64,000 bases of DNA from Halosimplex carlsbadense 2-9-1 (GCF_000337455.1 NZ_AOIU01000036.1:62001-126000); one strand, 5' to 3'. Counted from the stretch's first letter, positions 1 through 8,969 are shown. The notes: generated from the sequence alone by a model not told the origin. Numbers and translations are program-made.

Positions 1-1
1 C

Positions 2-466
2 GTCCACGACGTGAGCGAGGTGCCCGCAGGCGATCTGTCCGGCGGCAACCTCCAGAAGCTCATCCTCGGCCGGGAGCTGGTCCGGGACCCGGATCTTCTG
101 GTCGCCCACCAGCCCACTCGCGGGGTCGACGTGGGCGCCATCGAGTTCCTCCGCGAGGCGATCCTCGACCAGCGCGCCGAGGGCACCGGGACCGTCCTCA
201 TCTCCGAGGACCTGGACGAACTGTTCGACCTCTCGGACCGCTTGCTCGTGATCTACGAGGGGGAGATCGTCCACGAGACGACGCCCGAGGCGGCCGACCG
301 CGAGCGCGTCGGCATGCGGATGACCGGCGGGGTCGACGACGAGGCGTCGGCGGCGGGCGCGAGCGGCGACGCGGACAGCGACACCGCCGACCGCGCGATG
401 ACGGACGGCGGGGGCGTCGGCGCTGATGGCGACGCGACTGAACGGTCCGGAGGTGACCGGCGGTGA
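2..466 (+). CDS. BMP-type ABC transporter, ATP-binding protein (3' part)
   Basis: This is the C-terminal part of a sugar/nucleoside-type ABC ATPase; its start lies before the window. The ABC signature LSGGN is followed by QKLILGREL, a Walker B-like strand (DLLVAHQPTRGVDVGA) and a switch-region LISEDLDEL. The HQPTRGVDVGA wording, without the usual Asp-Glu pair, is typical of the second ATPase domain of RbsA/YufO-type proteins. The protein ends in an Ala/Asp-rich tail of about 45 residues. Its stop codon overlaps the GTG start of the next permease gene, so ATPase and permeases form one operon. The substrate (nucleoside or simple sugar) is inferred from the permease family only; the binding-protein gene is not in view. 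Confidence 0.9.
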   Translation, partial: VHDVSEVPAGDLSGGNLQKLILGRELVRDPDLLVAHQPTRGVDVGAIEFLREAILDQRAEGTGTVLISEDLDELFDLSDRLLVIYEGEIVHETTPEAADRERVGMRMTGGVDDEASAAGASGDADSDTADRAMTDGGGVGADGDATERSGGDRR

Positions 467-1563
467 ACCTCTCGGTCGAGCTGGAGGCCAGGGAGGACGT
501 ACCGGCCTGGCTGGTCTACGGGACGCCCGTGTTCACGGTGGTCGGCGCGCTCGCGCTGTCGGCCGTCGCGCTGGTCGCGCTGTCGGTGAACCCGATCGCC
601 GCGTACGGGACGATGTTCGTCGAGACGCTGACCAACCCCTTCGGGCTGCGCCAGACCGCGACGCGGACCGTCCCGCTCGCCCTGGCCGGCCTCGCCGTCT
701 ATCTCCCGCTGCGAGCGGGCCTGTGGAACGTCGGCGCCGAGGGGCAACTGTACATGGGTGCGATCGCCGGCACGTGGATCGGCGTCAACGTCTCCCTGCC
801 GATGGTCGCGCTGATCCCGCTGGCGGTCCTCGGCGCGGGCGTCGCCGGCGGCCTCTGGGCGGGCATCCCCGCGTACCTGCGGGCGAAGTGGGACGTCAAC
901 GAGATCATCACGACGCTGCTGTTGACGTTCGTCGCCGTCCAGATCGCCAGCTACCTCGTCCGCGGACCGATGCAGGGCGGCCTCGGCAACATCCCGGGGA
1001 GCGCGGAGCTACTCGACGCGGCGAAGTACCCGACGATCCCCGTTCTGGAGGTCCACGCGGGCTTTCTCGTCGCCCTGCTGGCGGTCGCGGCGACCGCGAT
1101 CCTCGTCGCGCGGACACGGATGGGCTTCGAAGTCACCTTCGTCGGGTCGAACCCCCTCGCGGCCGCACAGGCCGGGATGAGCACCGCCAAGGTCTACCTG
1201 TTCGTCTTCCTCGTCGGCGGCGCGTTCGCCGGGATCGGCGGCTTCAGCGAGATCTCGGGCGTCCAGGGGCGACTCCGGCCGGCGTTCTCGCCGGACTACG
1301 GATTCACGGCGATCCCGATCGCGCTGCTCGGCCGGAACGGCGCCGTTCGCGTCCTGCTGGCCGCGGTCTTTTTCGCCGTGCTGTTCGTCGGCGGGTCGCG
1401 ACTGGAGGTGTCCTACGGCGTCCCGGCGGCGCTGATCGACGTGATCCAGGCGCTCGTCATCCTCTGTCTGATCACCGCGGAGTTCTTCAAACGCTACAGC
1501 GTCGACGTGGAACTCGACGACGAACCGGCGTCGGCCGACGGTGAGCCAGGGGGTGCGGCCTGA
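463..1563 (+). CDS. ABC transporter permease, BPD_transp_2 (YufP-like)
   Basis: A 366-aa integral membrane permease of the branched-chain amino acid/ribose/BMP-nucleoside superfamily. The GTG start overlaps the ATPase stop (GTGA). About nine hydrophobic segments are visible, and the family-typical GLWNVGAEGQLYMGA motif sits near residue 85. The sequence NEIITTLLLTFVA and the loop FVGSNPLAAAQAGMS match the coupling region of YufP-like proteins. The 3' end overlaps the possible start of the second permease by 23 bp. Together with the upstream ATPase and the downstream permease it forms a heterodimeric importer in the cytoplasmic membrane. Confidence 0.92.
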   Translation: MNLSVELEAREDVPAWLVYGTPVFTVVGALALSAVALVALSVNPIAAYGTMFVETLTNPFGLRQTATRTVPLALAGLAVYLPLRAGLWNVGAEGQLYMGAIAGTWIGVNVSLPMVALIPLAVLGAGVAGGLWAGIPAYLRAKWDVNEIITTLLLTFVAVQIASYLVRGPMQGGLGNIPGSAELLDAAKYPTIPVLEVHAGFLVALLAVAATAILVARTRMGFEVTFVGSNPLAAAQAGMSTAKVYLFVFLVGGAFAGIGGFSEISGVQGRLRPAFSPDYGFTAIPIALLGRNGAVRVLLAAVFFAVLFVGGSRLEVSYGVPAALIDVIQALVILCLITAEFFKRYSVDVELDDEPASADGEPGGAA

Positions 1564-2605
1564 TGTCGCGCCGACCGTCACGGCCGCCGCGGTCGACGGG
1601 AGGTGGGGCCTGATGGTCGGGTTCGCCGCGGGGCTGCTCGACGCGGCCGTCCGCGCGTCGACGGTCTTCATCTTCGCCGCGCTGGGGGAGATCATCAGCG
1701 AGCGCGGGGGCGTGCTCAACCTCGGCGTCGAGGGGATGATGCTCGTCGGTGCGCTCGGCGGCTTCGCCACGACGGTCGTCACCGGCAGCTACTGGCTCGG
1801 CTTCGCCGCAGGCATGGCGCTGGGCGCGGCGCTCGCGCTGATCCACGCCTTTCTCTGTATCACGCTCAAGTCCAGCCAGGTCATCAGCGGCGTCATGCTG
1901 ACGCTCCTGGGGACGGGGCTGACCACCTACTTCGGCACCGACTGGGTCAACAGGTCGATCGACGGCTTCCCCCAGATGACCCTGCCCGTGGTCGGCCAGT
2001 ACCTCGTCGAGATCCCGGTCGTCGGCGAGGCGCTGTTCCGGTCGACCGCGCCCGACTTCATCGCGCTCGCGCTGGTTCCGACGGTGTGGTGGTTCCTCTT
2101 CCGGACGAACCTCGGGCTCGAAGTCATCTCGGTCGGCGAGGACCCCGAGACCGCCGACACCATGGGCGTAGACGTGTTCAAGATGCGCTACCTCTGCGTC
2201 CTGCTGGGCGGCGCGTTCGCCGGCGCGGCGGGCGCACACCTCTCGCTGGCGTTCTCCCAGCTGTGGGCGACCGGGATGGTCGCCGGCCGCGGGTGGATCG
2301 CGGTCGCGCTGGTCATCTTCGCCCAGTGGCGCCCCGAGCGGGCGCTGGTCGGCGCGTACCTCTTCGGCCTGCTCGACGCGCTCCAGTTGCGCTCGCAGGG
2401 CATCGACCTGGCGCTCGACGCCGGTTCGCCGCTGGCGGGGGTCGTCAACCCCGCGCTGGAGCTGCTGATGCACCCGACGATCATGTCGACGTACCCCTAC
2501 CTCGCCACCATCGTCGTGCTGGTCGTGACGGTCGTCCGCTTCGACGACTCGCGGCTGGGCGCGCCGAGCGCGCTGCTGGAACCGTACAGCCGCGAGACGG
2601 ACTGA
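1541..2605 (+). CDS. ABC transporter permease, BPD_transp_2 (YufQ-like)
   Basis: The second permease of the importer, 354 aa from the GTG at 1541. The core begins with FIFAALGEIISERGGVLNLG followed by VEGMMLVGA, the signature of YufQ-type permeases, and the coupling loop SVGEDPETADTMGVDV is clear. The first 24 residues are not family-like, and an in-frame ATG at 1613 has a good GGAGGT sequence about 7 nt upstream, so the true start could be 1613. It is the last gene of the operon; the next gene is convergent. Confidence 0.9.
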   Translation: MSQGVRPDVAPTVTAAAVDGRWGLMVGFAAGLLDAAVRASTVFIFAALGEIISERGGVLNLGVEGMMLVGALGGFATTVVTGSYWLGFAAGMALGAALALIHAFLCITLKSSQVISGVMLTLLGTGLTTYFGTDWVNRSIDGFPQMTLPVVGQYLVEIPVVGEALFRSTAPDFIALALVPTVWWFLFRTNLGLEVISVGEDPETADTMGVDVFKMRYLCVLLGGAFAGAAGAHLSLAFSQLWATGMVAGRGWIAVALVIFAQWRPERALVGAYLFGLLDALQLRSQGIDLALDAGSPLAGVVNPALELLMHPTIMSTYPYLATIVVLVVTVVRFDDSRLGAPSALLEPYSRETD

Positions 2606-2635
2606 CAGCGGGGCGGTCGCTCACCGCGGGCTCAC

Positions 2636-3190
2636 TCAGACGTTCTGGATCCGATAGGGGTGGTCGATCTTGAACGCGCTGTAGGCCAGCACGCCGTGAG
2701 CGAGCAGCATGACCGCGAGGAAGACCACGTTCCACAGCGGATTGTTGTACCAGATCAGGTCCAGCCCCCACGAGCCGTCGACGACGGGCCACAGCGGCTC
2801 GATGGGCGTCGAGATGTCCGGCGCCGAGAGCATGTCGGCGAAGACGTGGCTCAGCCCGCCGACGAGCACCGCGGCGGTAGCGAAGACGAACATGCTGGAA
2901 CTGTCGAAGTGCTCGTGGTTCACCCACCGGTCGACGCGGTCAGTGAGCAGCCAGGCCGCGAGTGCGCCGAGGACCAGCGCCGCCGCGACGACGAACACGA
3001 CCGTGTGCGTGACGCCGTGGTGGTGGACCGCGTCCGGGAACACCATCGCGATGTACTTGTCCACGTCGGGTATCGGTGCCATGAACACTGCAAGGGCGAC
3101 GAACACGACGCTCACGCGGTCGTGCCAGACGAACCACGCCGGGAGCGACCAGAGCAGTCCCATCGCCAGGTGTCCCATCACGTCGACCAT
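2636..3190 (-). CDS. YdjM/DUF457-type membrane-bound metal-dependent hydrolase-like protein
   Basis: A 184-aa membrane protein with four or five hydrophobic segments. Conserved polar residues of the YdjM (LexA-binding, membrane-bound putative metal-dependent hydrolase) family are present: the N-terminal GHLAMG, PIPDVDKYIA around residue 45, VHHHGVTHTV around 58 and GGLSHVFADMLSAPD around 108. The His/Asp clusters are presumed metal ligands on one membrane face. I chose ATG 3190 (MVDVMGHL); a second ATG is 12 bp downstream, and the open frame further upstream is not protein-like. The gene converges with the ABC operon. Physiological role unknown. Confidence 0.82.
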   Translation of the reverse strand: MVDVMGHLAMGLLWSLPAWFVWHDRVSVVFVALAVFMAPIPDVDKYIAMVFPDAVHHHGVTHTVVFVVAAALVLGALAAWLLTDRVDRWVNHEHFDSSSMFVFATAAVLVGGLSHVFADMLSAPDISTPIEPLWPVVDGSWGLDLIWYNNPLWNVVFLAVMLLAHGVLAYSAFKIDHPYRIQNV

Positions 3191-3273
3191 CGTGCCCGCG
3201 TTTGGGCGTCGAACGGAATATCCCGGCGGCCTGCAGACGCAACCGATCCTCGGTGTATTCTCCCTCAGAAACA

Positions 3274-3930
3274 CTATCGCGTCGGATCGCGCTCCCTGAG
3301 CGCCGCCAGCTCTTCGCGCGTGTTGACGTTCGTCGTCGCCTCGGCCAGGGCCGCGCCAGCGTCGTCGTCGGCGTCGCCAGCGACCCGTTCGACGGCCAGC
3401 CCGTCGAGCAGCGTCAGCAGCGCGTCGCCCGGGGCGAGGTGATCCAGCGCGTCGTCGAGCGCCGACCGCCGATAGAGAGCGTGCAGCGGCTGGTCGTAGT
3501 CGTCGACGACCGGCACGACGGCGTCGACGCACGCGCCGCTCGCGTCGGTCTCCGCGAGTCGCGTCCGCAACGCGTCGATGCCTTCGGGGGAGACCAGCGG
3601 CATGTCACAGGCGCAGGCGAACAGCCACTGCGCGTCGGTCGCCGCGGCGGCGGCGGCCAGTCCCGCCAGCGGCCCCGACAGCGAGGGGTCGTCCCGGACC
3701 GGTTCGACGTCGCGGCCGTCGAGCGCGTTCCGCAGTCGTTCGGCCTGGTCGTCCGTCGCGACCGAGAGGAGCGGCGGCTCCTCGGTCGCCGCGGCAACTG
3801 CGTCGACGACGCTCGCGACGAGCGGCCGCCCCTCGAAGGTCGCGACGGCCTTGTCCGCGTCGCCGAAGCGGGTGCTCCGACCGCCGGCGAGGACGACGCC
3901 GCGCACGCGGGGCCGGTCCGGGTCGCTCAT
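3274..3930 (-). CDS. mobA: Molybdenum cofactor guanylyltransferase MobA
   Basis: This enzyme transfers GMP from GTP to molybdopterin to make the bis-MGD cofactor used by DMSO-reductase family enzymes such as NarG in this window. The N-terminal nucleotide-binding motif VVLAGGRSTRFGDADKA (residues about 11-27) is the LAGGxSxRxGxxK signature of MobA-type nucleotidyltransferases. CDMPLVSPEGID is the metal-binding CD(M/L)P motif, and QPLHALYRR is the late MobA motif. I chose the ATG at 3930; an in-frame ATG at 3969 would add 13 residues with no family match. It is divergent from mobB-moaE across a short shared promoter region. Confidence 0.93.
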   Translation of the reverse strand: MSDPDRPRVRGVVLAGGRSTRFGDADKAVATFEGRPLVASVVDAVAAATEEPPLLSVATDDQAERLRNALDGRDVEPVRDDPSLSGPLAGLAAAAAATDAQWLFACACDMPLVSPEGIDALRTRLAETDASGACVDAVVPVVDDYDQPLHALYRRSALDDALDHLAPGDALLTLLDGLAVERVAGDADDDAGAALAEATTNVNTREELAALRERDPTR

Positions 3931-4070
3931 ACCCGTCGCTGGGACGGCCTCGGGCTTGTGGCTGTCCATCGGGAGTCGGCGGGCCGACGGCGGCCGCGGT
4001 CGTACCGAAAGCCGTCGCGACCGAACCGGTGACGCGGAATTTACAAGCCGTCGGGCCGCCCAATTCGGGT

Positions 4071-4904
4071 ATGCAGGTCCTGGGGATCGTCGGACCGTCG
4101 GACTCGGGCAAGACGACGCTGGTCGAACGTCTCGCCGAGCGCCTCGTCGACCGGGGGCGCGTCGCGACGGTCAAACACCTCAAAACGGAACCGACCGTCG
4201 ACACCGAGGGGAAAGACACCGCACGGCACCGCGCCGCCGGCGCGGGGGCGACCTACGGGATCACCGACGACGCGGGCTGGTTCGCCACCGGCGCCGACCG
4301 CTCGCTGACGGGGACGCTCGACGAGCTCGCCCCCGACTTCGACTACTGTCTCGTCGAGGGCTACAGCGACCGGCCGCTCCCGACGGTCGCGCTCGCCGGC
4401 CGCGACCACGCCGGCGAGACCGTGGCGACCGCCGCCGACGCCGACGCGGTCGACCTCGATTCGCTCGTCGAAGCGGTCGACGACCGCGAACCGTACGAGT
4501 CGCTGGCCTCGCTGGTCGCCGACGTGAAGCGGTCGCCCGACGCCCGCTACGCGGGCGCCGTCGCGACGTTCACCGGTCGCGTCCGGGCACAGGAGGGCCC
4601 CGACGACGAGCCGACCGAACACCTCGAGTTCGAGAAGTACGACGGCGTCGCCGAGGAGCGGATGGCGGCCATCCGCGAGGAGCTCGAAGCGCGCGAGGGG
4701 GTGCAGGAAGTCCGGATGCATCACCGCACCGGCGTCGTCGAGGCCGGCGAGGACATCGTCTTCGTCGTCGTCCTCGCGGGCCACCGCCGGGAGGCCTTCG
4801 AGACCGTCGAGGACGGCATCGACCGCCTGAAAGACGAGGTGCCGCTGTTCAAGAAGGAGGTCACCGTCGACGACGCCTTCTGGTCGCACGAGCGGCCGGA
4901 GTAG
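4071..4904 (+). CDS. MobB-MoaE fusion: GTP-binding adaptor plus molybdopterin synthase large subunit
   Basis: A 277-aa two-domain protein. Residues 1 to about 145 are MobB-like: P-loop GPSDSGKTTL at 8-17, TVKHLKT, and the EGY motif in CLVEGYSDRPLP. Residues from about 155 are MoaE: GAVATFTGRVR, LEFEKYDG, MHHRTGVVEAGE, and the catalytic-lysine stretch VPLFKKEV. MoaE, with the sulfur carrier MoaD (not in the window), converts precursor Z to molybdopterin, while MobB assists the guanylylation step. The ATG at 4071 starts directly at the MobB fold, preceded by a TTTACAAG-like box about 20-30 nt upstream, consistent with a nearly leaderless transcript. Confidence 0.93.
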   Translation: MQVLGIVGPSDSGKTTLVERLAERLVDRGRVATVKHLKTEPTVDTEGKDTARHRAAGAGATYGITDDAGWFATGADRSLTGTLDELAPDFDYCLVEGYSDRPLPTVALAGRDHAGETVATAADADAVDLDSLVEAVDDREPYESLASLVADVKRSPDARYAGAVATFTGRVRAQEGPDDEPTEHLEFEKYDGVAEERMAAIREELEAREGVQEVRMHHRTGVVEAGEDIVFVVVLAGHRREAFETVEDGIDRLKDEVPLFKKEVTVDDAFWSHERPE

Positions 4905-4909
4905 CTCGC

Positions 4910-5590
4910 TCAGGACCCGACCAGCGGCCGGGTCAACACCCAGTGAGTGGCCGCGAGCCCGCAGAGCGCAGCGACCGTGAACGCGGCCGGCGGGATCTCG
5001 ACGGTTCGACCGGCGAGTTCGACCGGCGTCGGGCCGAGGAACAGGAGCGGGACCGTCGCGAGCACGAACCAGCCGACGAGATTCTCGAAGACGTGGGTCT
5101 GGCGTTTGACCACGCCCTCGGGTGTCGTGAAGGGATGGTCCCTATCGACCGCTGCGCGGCCGCTCTCGGGAGCGTACAGCCATCGCGTCACCGCGACGCC
5201 GACCCCGCTCATGAACGTCAGGAAGGCGACCAACGCGATCGGCCCCAGCGCCAGCGAAGCGCGCCCGCCGAGTACGAGCAGGACGGCCAAGCCCAGCGCC
5301 GTCGCGACTTCGACGGCGGAGACGCCCCAGTCGTCGTCCCACTCGACGGTCGGAGGCCCCTCGTCCACTTCCAGGTCTTCGTCGTCGAACGACGGGACGT
5401 ACACCTTGACGAGTACGATACCGGCGAGAACAAATGCTCCCAGATACGCCCCGTAGAACGCGGCCAGCCCGGGGATATCGGTCGGCTCGAAGACCGAACC
5501 GAGCACGTACAGCGCTCCCATCAGTCCGACCCCGAGGAGGATCACGAGTACCCGTGGGCGGCGGCGGTCCGAGTCATCACCGGTCGCCAT
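4910..5590 (-). CDS. Conserved haloarchaeal membrane protein, unknown function
   Basis: A 226-aa protein with about six predicted membrane helices: residues 15-31, 45-63, 95-115, 119-138, 170-186 and 200-220. An acidic cytoplasmic or external loop (SFDDEDLEVDEGPP and following) lies between helices 2 and 3. No catalytic motif is visible and I do not recognise the family. It lies convergent to mobB-moaE, six bases from its stop, and 24 bp downstream of another small membrane protein gene on the same strand, so the two may be co-transcribed. Confidence 0.75.
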   Translation of the reverse strand: MATGDDSDRRRPRVLVILLGVGLMGALYVLGSVFEPTDIPGLAAFYGAYLGAFVLAGIVLVKVYVPSFDDEDLEVDEGPPTVEWDDDWGVSAVEVATALGLAVLLVLGGRASLALGPIALVAFLTFMSGVGVAVTRWLYAPESGRAAVDRDHPFTTPEGVVKRQTHVFENLVGWFVLATVPLLFLGPTPVELAGRTVEIPPAAFTVAALCGLAATHWVLTRPLVGS

Positions 5591-5614
5591 ATTCGCACCA
5601 CAGCGCCGCCTCTC

Positions 5615-5941
5615 CTAAATCGAACGGTCAGAGTCGGACTCGTGGTCGCCGGTTCCCGGCTGTCGGGAGTCGTCCGCCCGGTCGGCGGGGCCGTCACTGC
5701 CGGGACCGTCCCCACGGTCGAGATCGTCGACCCGCGCGAGCCTGTCGTCGACGATCCCTTCGACCTGTTTCAGGAACTGGTAGACGGCGAGGAAGAGCGC
5801 GACAAGGATGACGGGGATCCCGAGCGCGCCCCAGGTAATGGCGAGGACGCTGACGACGTAGAGCGCCAGTAGCTGGACGAGTAGCACCGCCGCCCGGCGG
5901 AAGATTGACGTGTCGTCGAAGTCCTCCGCGATCGAGGTCAT
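5615..5941 (-). CDS. Small membrane protein, unknown function
   Basis: A 108-aa protein with two adjacent hydrophobic helices (about residues 17-36 and 40-58), followed by a charged segment (QFLKQVEGIVDDRLARVDD) and an Asp/Gly/Ser-rich disordered tail of about 35 residues. The halophilic acidic composition and third-position GC support real coding. It is upstream of, and on the same strand as, the gene at 4910-5590. No family recognised; possibly a small adaptor or membrane-organising protein, but that is a guess. Confidence 0.65.
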   Translation of the reverse strand: MTSIAEDFDDTSIFRRAAVLLVQLLALYVVSVLAITWGALGIPVILVALFLAVYQFLKQVEGIVDDRLARVDDLDRGDGPGSDGPADRADDSRQPGTGDHESDSDRSI

Positions 5942-5989
5942 ATCGCGAGTGGTGTCGGACGAGTGAAAACTACTGCGGCTCGGTCCCGG

Positions 5990-7183
5990 TCAGTGGAACG
6001 CCTCCCAGCGCTCCACAGTGACCGACTCGCCGGCCGCGACGCCTTCGAGACTCTCCGGGACGACGACCCAGCCGTCCGCGGCCGCCACGGAGGAGAGCAC
6101 GCCCGCGCCGCCCCGCACGGGCTCGACCGTCCCCTCGTCGGTCTCGCGCACGCGGACGAACGAGCGCACGCCGACCTCGCTGGCGATCTTGCGGTCGAGT
6201 GTCGCCTCGAACGCGGGGAACGGTTCGGGCTCGAACCCGCCCGCTTTCGCGACCGCAGGGCGCAACAGTTGGACTGCGGTCACGAGACAGGAGACGGGAT
6301 AGCCGGGGAGCGTCAGGACGGGCGTGTCGTCGACGACGCCGTAGCCGACCGGGTGGCCCGGTTTGAGCGCGACGCCGTGGCCCAGTACGTCACCGAGATC
6401 GGCCACCACGTCGGCGATGAGGTCCCGCTCGCCGACCGAGGAGCCGCCCGTGGTCACCACGATGTCGTGGTCGGTGTCGCGCTCGACGGCCGCTCGGAGC
6501 GCGCCCTCGTCGTCGCCGACGATGTCGCGATACGTGGCCTCGCCGCCCCATCGTTCGACCAGTCGCGAGACGGTCAGCCCGTTGGTCTCGGTGGTCTCGC
6601 CGTAGCCGGGGTCGAACGCGACCAGTTCCTCGCCCGTCGGGATCACGCTCACCGTCGGTCGCCCGCGGACGGACACCGAGCGGTGGCCGCCGGCCTTCAG
6701 CAGTCCCAGATCGGACGGGCGCAGCCGTCGACCGGCATCGAACAGCCGGTCGCCCGACCGCACGTCCTCGCCGGCGGGCGCGACGTTTTCGCCCGGCGGG
6801 ACGGCGGCGAACACTTCGACCCGGTCGCCCCGCGTATCCGTCTCCTCGACCTTGACGACGGCGTCGGCGCCGTCGGGCATCGGACTCCCCGTGTGGACGT
6901 AGCGGGCCAGTCCGGGGGTCACGTCACCCCCGGTCTCGTCGAGGACGGCCGGCGAGCGGTCGCTGGCGTCGTGCGTGTCGGTCGCGCGGACGGCGTAGCC
7001 GTCCATCGCCGCGCGGTCGAAGCCCGGCACGTCGCGGGTCGCGGCGACCGAGTCGGCGAGCGTCAGCCCGTCTGCTTCGGCGACGGGCACCGACTCGGCG
7101 GCCGCCGGCGGGTTGACGACCGACAGCAGTTCCTCGCGCGCGGCGGCCAGCCGCGTCACCTCGGTGAAGCCCTCGTGTCCCAT
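5990..7183 (-). CDS. moeA: Molybdopterin molybdenumtransferase MoeA
   Basis: MoeA inserts molybdate into adenylylated molybdopterin. The 397-aa protein has the normal length and order of motifs: GFDRAAMDGYAVRATDT near residue 55, THTGSP-like YVHTGSPMPDGADAVV near 95, the MPT-binding TTGGSSVGERD near 245, and PVLTLPGYPVSC near 300. The C-terminal beta-barrel domain IV follows (SFVRVRETDEG). It forms a Moco-supply set with mobA and mobB-moaE just upstream and lies about 470 bp past the end of the nitrate reductase operon on the same strand. Confidence 0.95.
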   Translation of the reverse strand: MGHEGFTEVTRLAAAREELLSVVNPPAAAESVPVAEADGLTLADSVAATRDVPGFDRAAMDGYAVRATDTHDASDRSPAVLDETGGDVTPGLARYVHTGSPMPDGADAVVKVEETDTRGDRVEVFAAVPPGENVAPAGEDVRSGDRLFDAGRRLRPSDLGLLKAGGHRSVSVRGRPTVSVIPTGEELVAFDPGYGETTETNGLTVSRLVERWGGEATYRDIVGDDEGALRAAVERDTDHDIVVTTGGSSVGERDLIADVVADLGDVLGHGVALKPGHPVGYGVVDDTPVLTLPGYPVSCLVTAVQLLRPAVAKAGGFEPEPFPAFEATLDRKIASEVGVRSFVRVRETDEGTVEPVRGGAGVLSSVAAADGWVVVPESLEGVAAGESVTVERWEAFH

Positions 7184-7301
7184 TGCCGGCGGTTCGGAGG
7201 GGAGGACCTAAAGGCGTCCGGGACGGGCGAGGTCGAACGGAGTGAGACCTCGATGCGAACGGCGACCGAAGGGAGCCGTGAGCGCGGTCGAGTCGCAACG
7301 G

Positions 7302-7550
7302 CTACCGCATCGACCCGGCGTCGACCACGAGGCTCCGGTCGACGGAGATCCACGTCGACATGCGCTCGACCCCCGTCGCGTCGGGCGGATGGATCGTACA
7401 CCGATCGGGCCGGTCGGCGTACTTGACGAGCGCGAGTTCCAGCGTCGGCGGGTCCGCTCGACCGGGCTGGCCGGGGTCGATCGAGGGCGTTCGGGGCTCG
7501 GAAGGGGAGTCGTCCGCTGACCGCGTGCGTCCCGACATCGTGATACTCAC
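7302..7550 (-). CDS. DUF7511-like small protein
   Basis: An 82-aa acidic protein. Its C-terminal half (LELALVKYADRPDRCTIHPP, then RMSTWISVDRSLVVD) is clearly similar to the 65-aa protein at 29282-29479. The shared pattern is Glu-Leu-x2-Val-x-Tyr, Asp-x-Pro-Asp-x-Cys-Thr-Ile-x-Pro, Arg-Met-x-Thr-Trp-x-Ser. This matches what I remember as DUF7511, a Halobacteria-only family of unknown function. The start could be the ATG at 7550 or at 7538 (MSGRTR). It lies between moeA and the Mrp gene, on the same strand. Confidence 0.75.
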   Translation of the reverse strand: MSITMSGRTRSADDSPSEPRTPSIDPGQPGRADPPTLELALVKYADRPDRCTIHPPDATGVERMSTWISVDRSLVVDAGSMR

Positions 7551-7655
7551 TCGAACGGTGGCCGCTCGCCCACAAGAGGGCTGCTATGAACTCACAATAG
7601 GCCAACGTAGCGGCCCGGAGCCGACCTGAGTGGTGGACGACCGGGGCCGACCGCA

Positions 7656-8969
7656 CTACGGCCGCACGGTCCGCAACACCCACGTCTCGGGATTCAGCTG
7701 TTCGACCTCGAAGGGATCCAGGTCGCCGGGGCCGTCGGCCTCGGCCGACAGCGAGGCGATGAACGAGCGCACCGGCGTCGGGTCGCGGTCGGAGACCAGA
7801 ACCAGCCGTTCGCCCCGTTCGGTCGCGTCGAACCCCTCGCGGACGCGGTCGTGGCGCGCGTCGGCCGCCGCGCCGCGCAGGTCGACCGCCTCGTCGGGCG
7901 CGTCGACCGACCACACGTCCTCGACGCGTTCGCGGGCGTCCTCGCCCAGTCGCTGCATCTGTTCCGGGAGGTCGCCGGGGCGGGGCGTCGCCTGGACGCT
8001 CGGGTCGAAGTCCAGCTCGGCGAGGACCGGCGCGTCCAGCCCCGAAAGCGGCTCGCCCTCCTCGAACAGGTCGTGCTCGTCGCCGCAGCTCGGACAGGTG
8101 AACCCGGCCATGTTGACGGCGACGCCGAGGACGGGCACGTCGTTCTCCTCGAACAGGTCGAGCGAGCGGGCGGTGTCGGTCACGGCGGCGTGGAAGGGGG
8201 TCGTGACGAAGACGACGCCGTCGAGGTGGACCTCCTGTAGCGTCGTCAGTACCACGTCCCCGGTGCCCGGGGGGAGGTCGACGACCAGGGTGTCGAGGTC
8301 GCCCCAGGCGGTGTCCTCGAACAGCTCCGAGAGGGCGTCGTGGGCCATCGCGCCCCGCCAGGCCAGCGGCGCGCCCGACTCCATCAGCCCGACGCTCATC
8401 ACGTCCAGCTCGCCGGCCTCGACCGGGAGCGGGTTGCCGTCGTCGTCGGAGTAGACCGGGCCGGAGACTTCCAGCACCTCCGGGACGTTCGGGCCGTGGA
8501 TGTCGGCGTCGAACAGGCCCACGTCGCGGTCCGAGTCGGCCATCGCGCAGGCGATGTGGGTCGCGACGGTGGTCTTGCCGACGCCGCCTTTCGCGCTGGC
8601 GACCGCGATCACGCGGTCCACGTCCGCGAGGCCCGGCGAACGGTCCTCGTCGGCGGCGTGGCCCGTCTCGCGCTCGATGTGGGCGTGTTCGACGCCCGGT
8701 ACCTCGGAGACGGCGCGGAGCATCGCGCTCGTGACCTGCTCGCCCTCCTGTGGCCGGAAATCGGTCAGGTCGGCGACGACCGTGACCGCGCCCTCGGAGA
8801 CGGCCATGTCGGAGACGAGGCCGGCCTCGAACACGTCCTTTCCCGCGTCGGGATCCCGGACCTGGCGGAGCGCGGCCTCGATTTCGTCTTGCAGGTCGGC
8901 GTCGTTCGGTTCGGAGTCGGTACCGTCGGCGTCGTCGATCGGTCCGTCGTGGTCGGTGTGTTCGGACAT
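7656..8969 (-). CDS. Mrp/NBP35-type P-loop ATPase with MIP18 and DUF2249 domains
   Basis: A 437-aa three-domain protein. Residues 23 to about 100 are a MIP18/DUF59 domain (EIEAALRQVRDPD). Residues 118 to about 360 are the Mrp ATPase, with the deviant Walker A SAKGGVGKTT at 125-134, FDADIHGPNVP, VVDLPPGTGDVVLT, and a FTCPSCG cysteine pair that in Mrp proteins bridges an Fe-S cluster between monomers. The last 75 residues resemble DUF2249 (RDPTPVRSFIASL, ending ETWVLRTVRP). It probably carries or inserts Fe-S clusters. Position at the end of the nar operon, 24 bp after the HEAT gene, suggests service to the Fe-S rich NarG/NarH/Rieske proteins (inference). Confidence 0.92.
   Translation of the reverse strand: MSEHTDHDGPIDDADGTDSEPNDADLQDEIEAALRQVRDPDAGKDVFEAGLVSDMAVSEGAVTVVADLTDFRPQEGEQVTSAMLRAVSEVPGVEHAHIERETGHAADEDRSPGLADVDRVIAVASAKGGVGKTTVATHIACAMADSDRDVGLFDADIHGPNVPEVLEVSGPVYSDDDGNPLPVEAGELDVMSVGLMESGAPLAWRGAMAHDALSELFEDTAWGDLDTLVVDLPPGTGDVVLTTLQEVHLDGVVFVTTPFHAAVTDTARSLDLFEENDVPVLGVAVNMAGFTCPSCGDEHDLFEEGEPLSGLDAPVLAELDFDPSVQATPRPGDLPEQMQRLGEDARERVEDVWSVDAPDEAVDLRGAAADARHDRVREGFDATERGERLVLVSDRDPTPVRSFIASLSAEADGPGDLDPFEVEQLNPETWVLRTVRP

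Noticed and set aside
3578-5872. A 764-codon plus-strand frame across mobA, mobB-moaE and two membrane protein genes
   Set aside because: Arg/Gly-rich composition and no family match; it is a GC-rich shadow of four better-supported genes.
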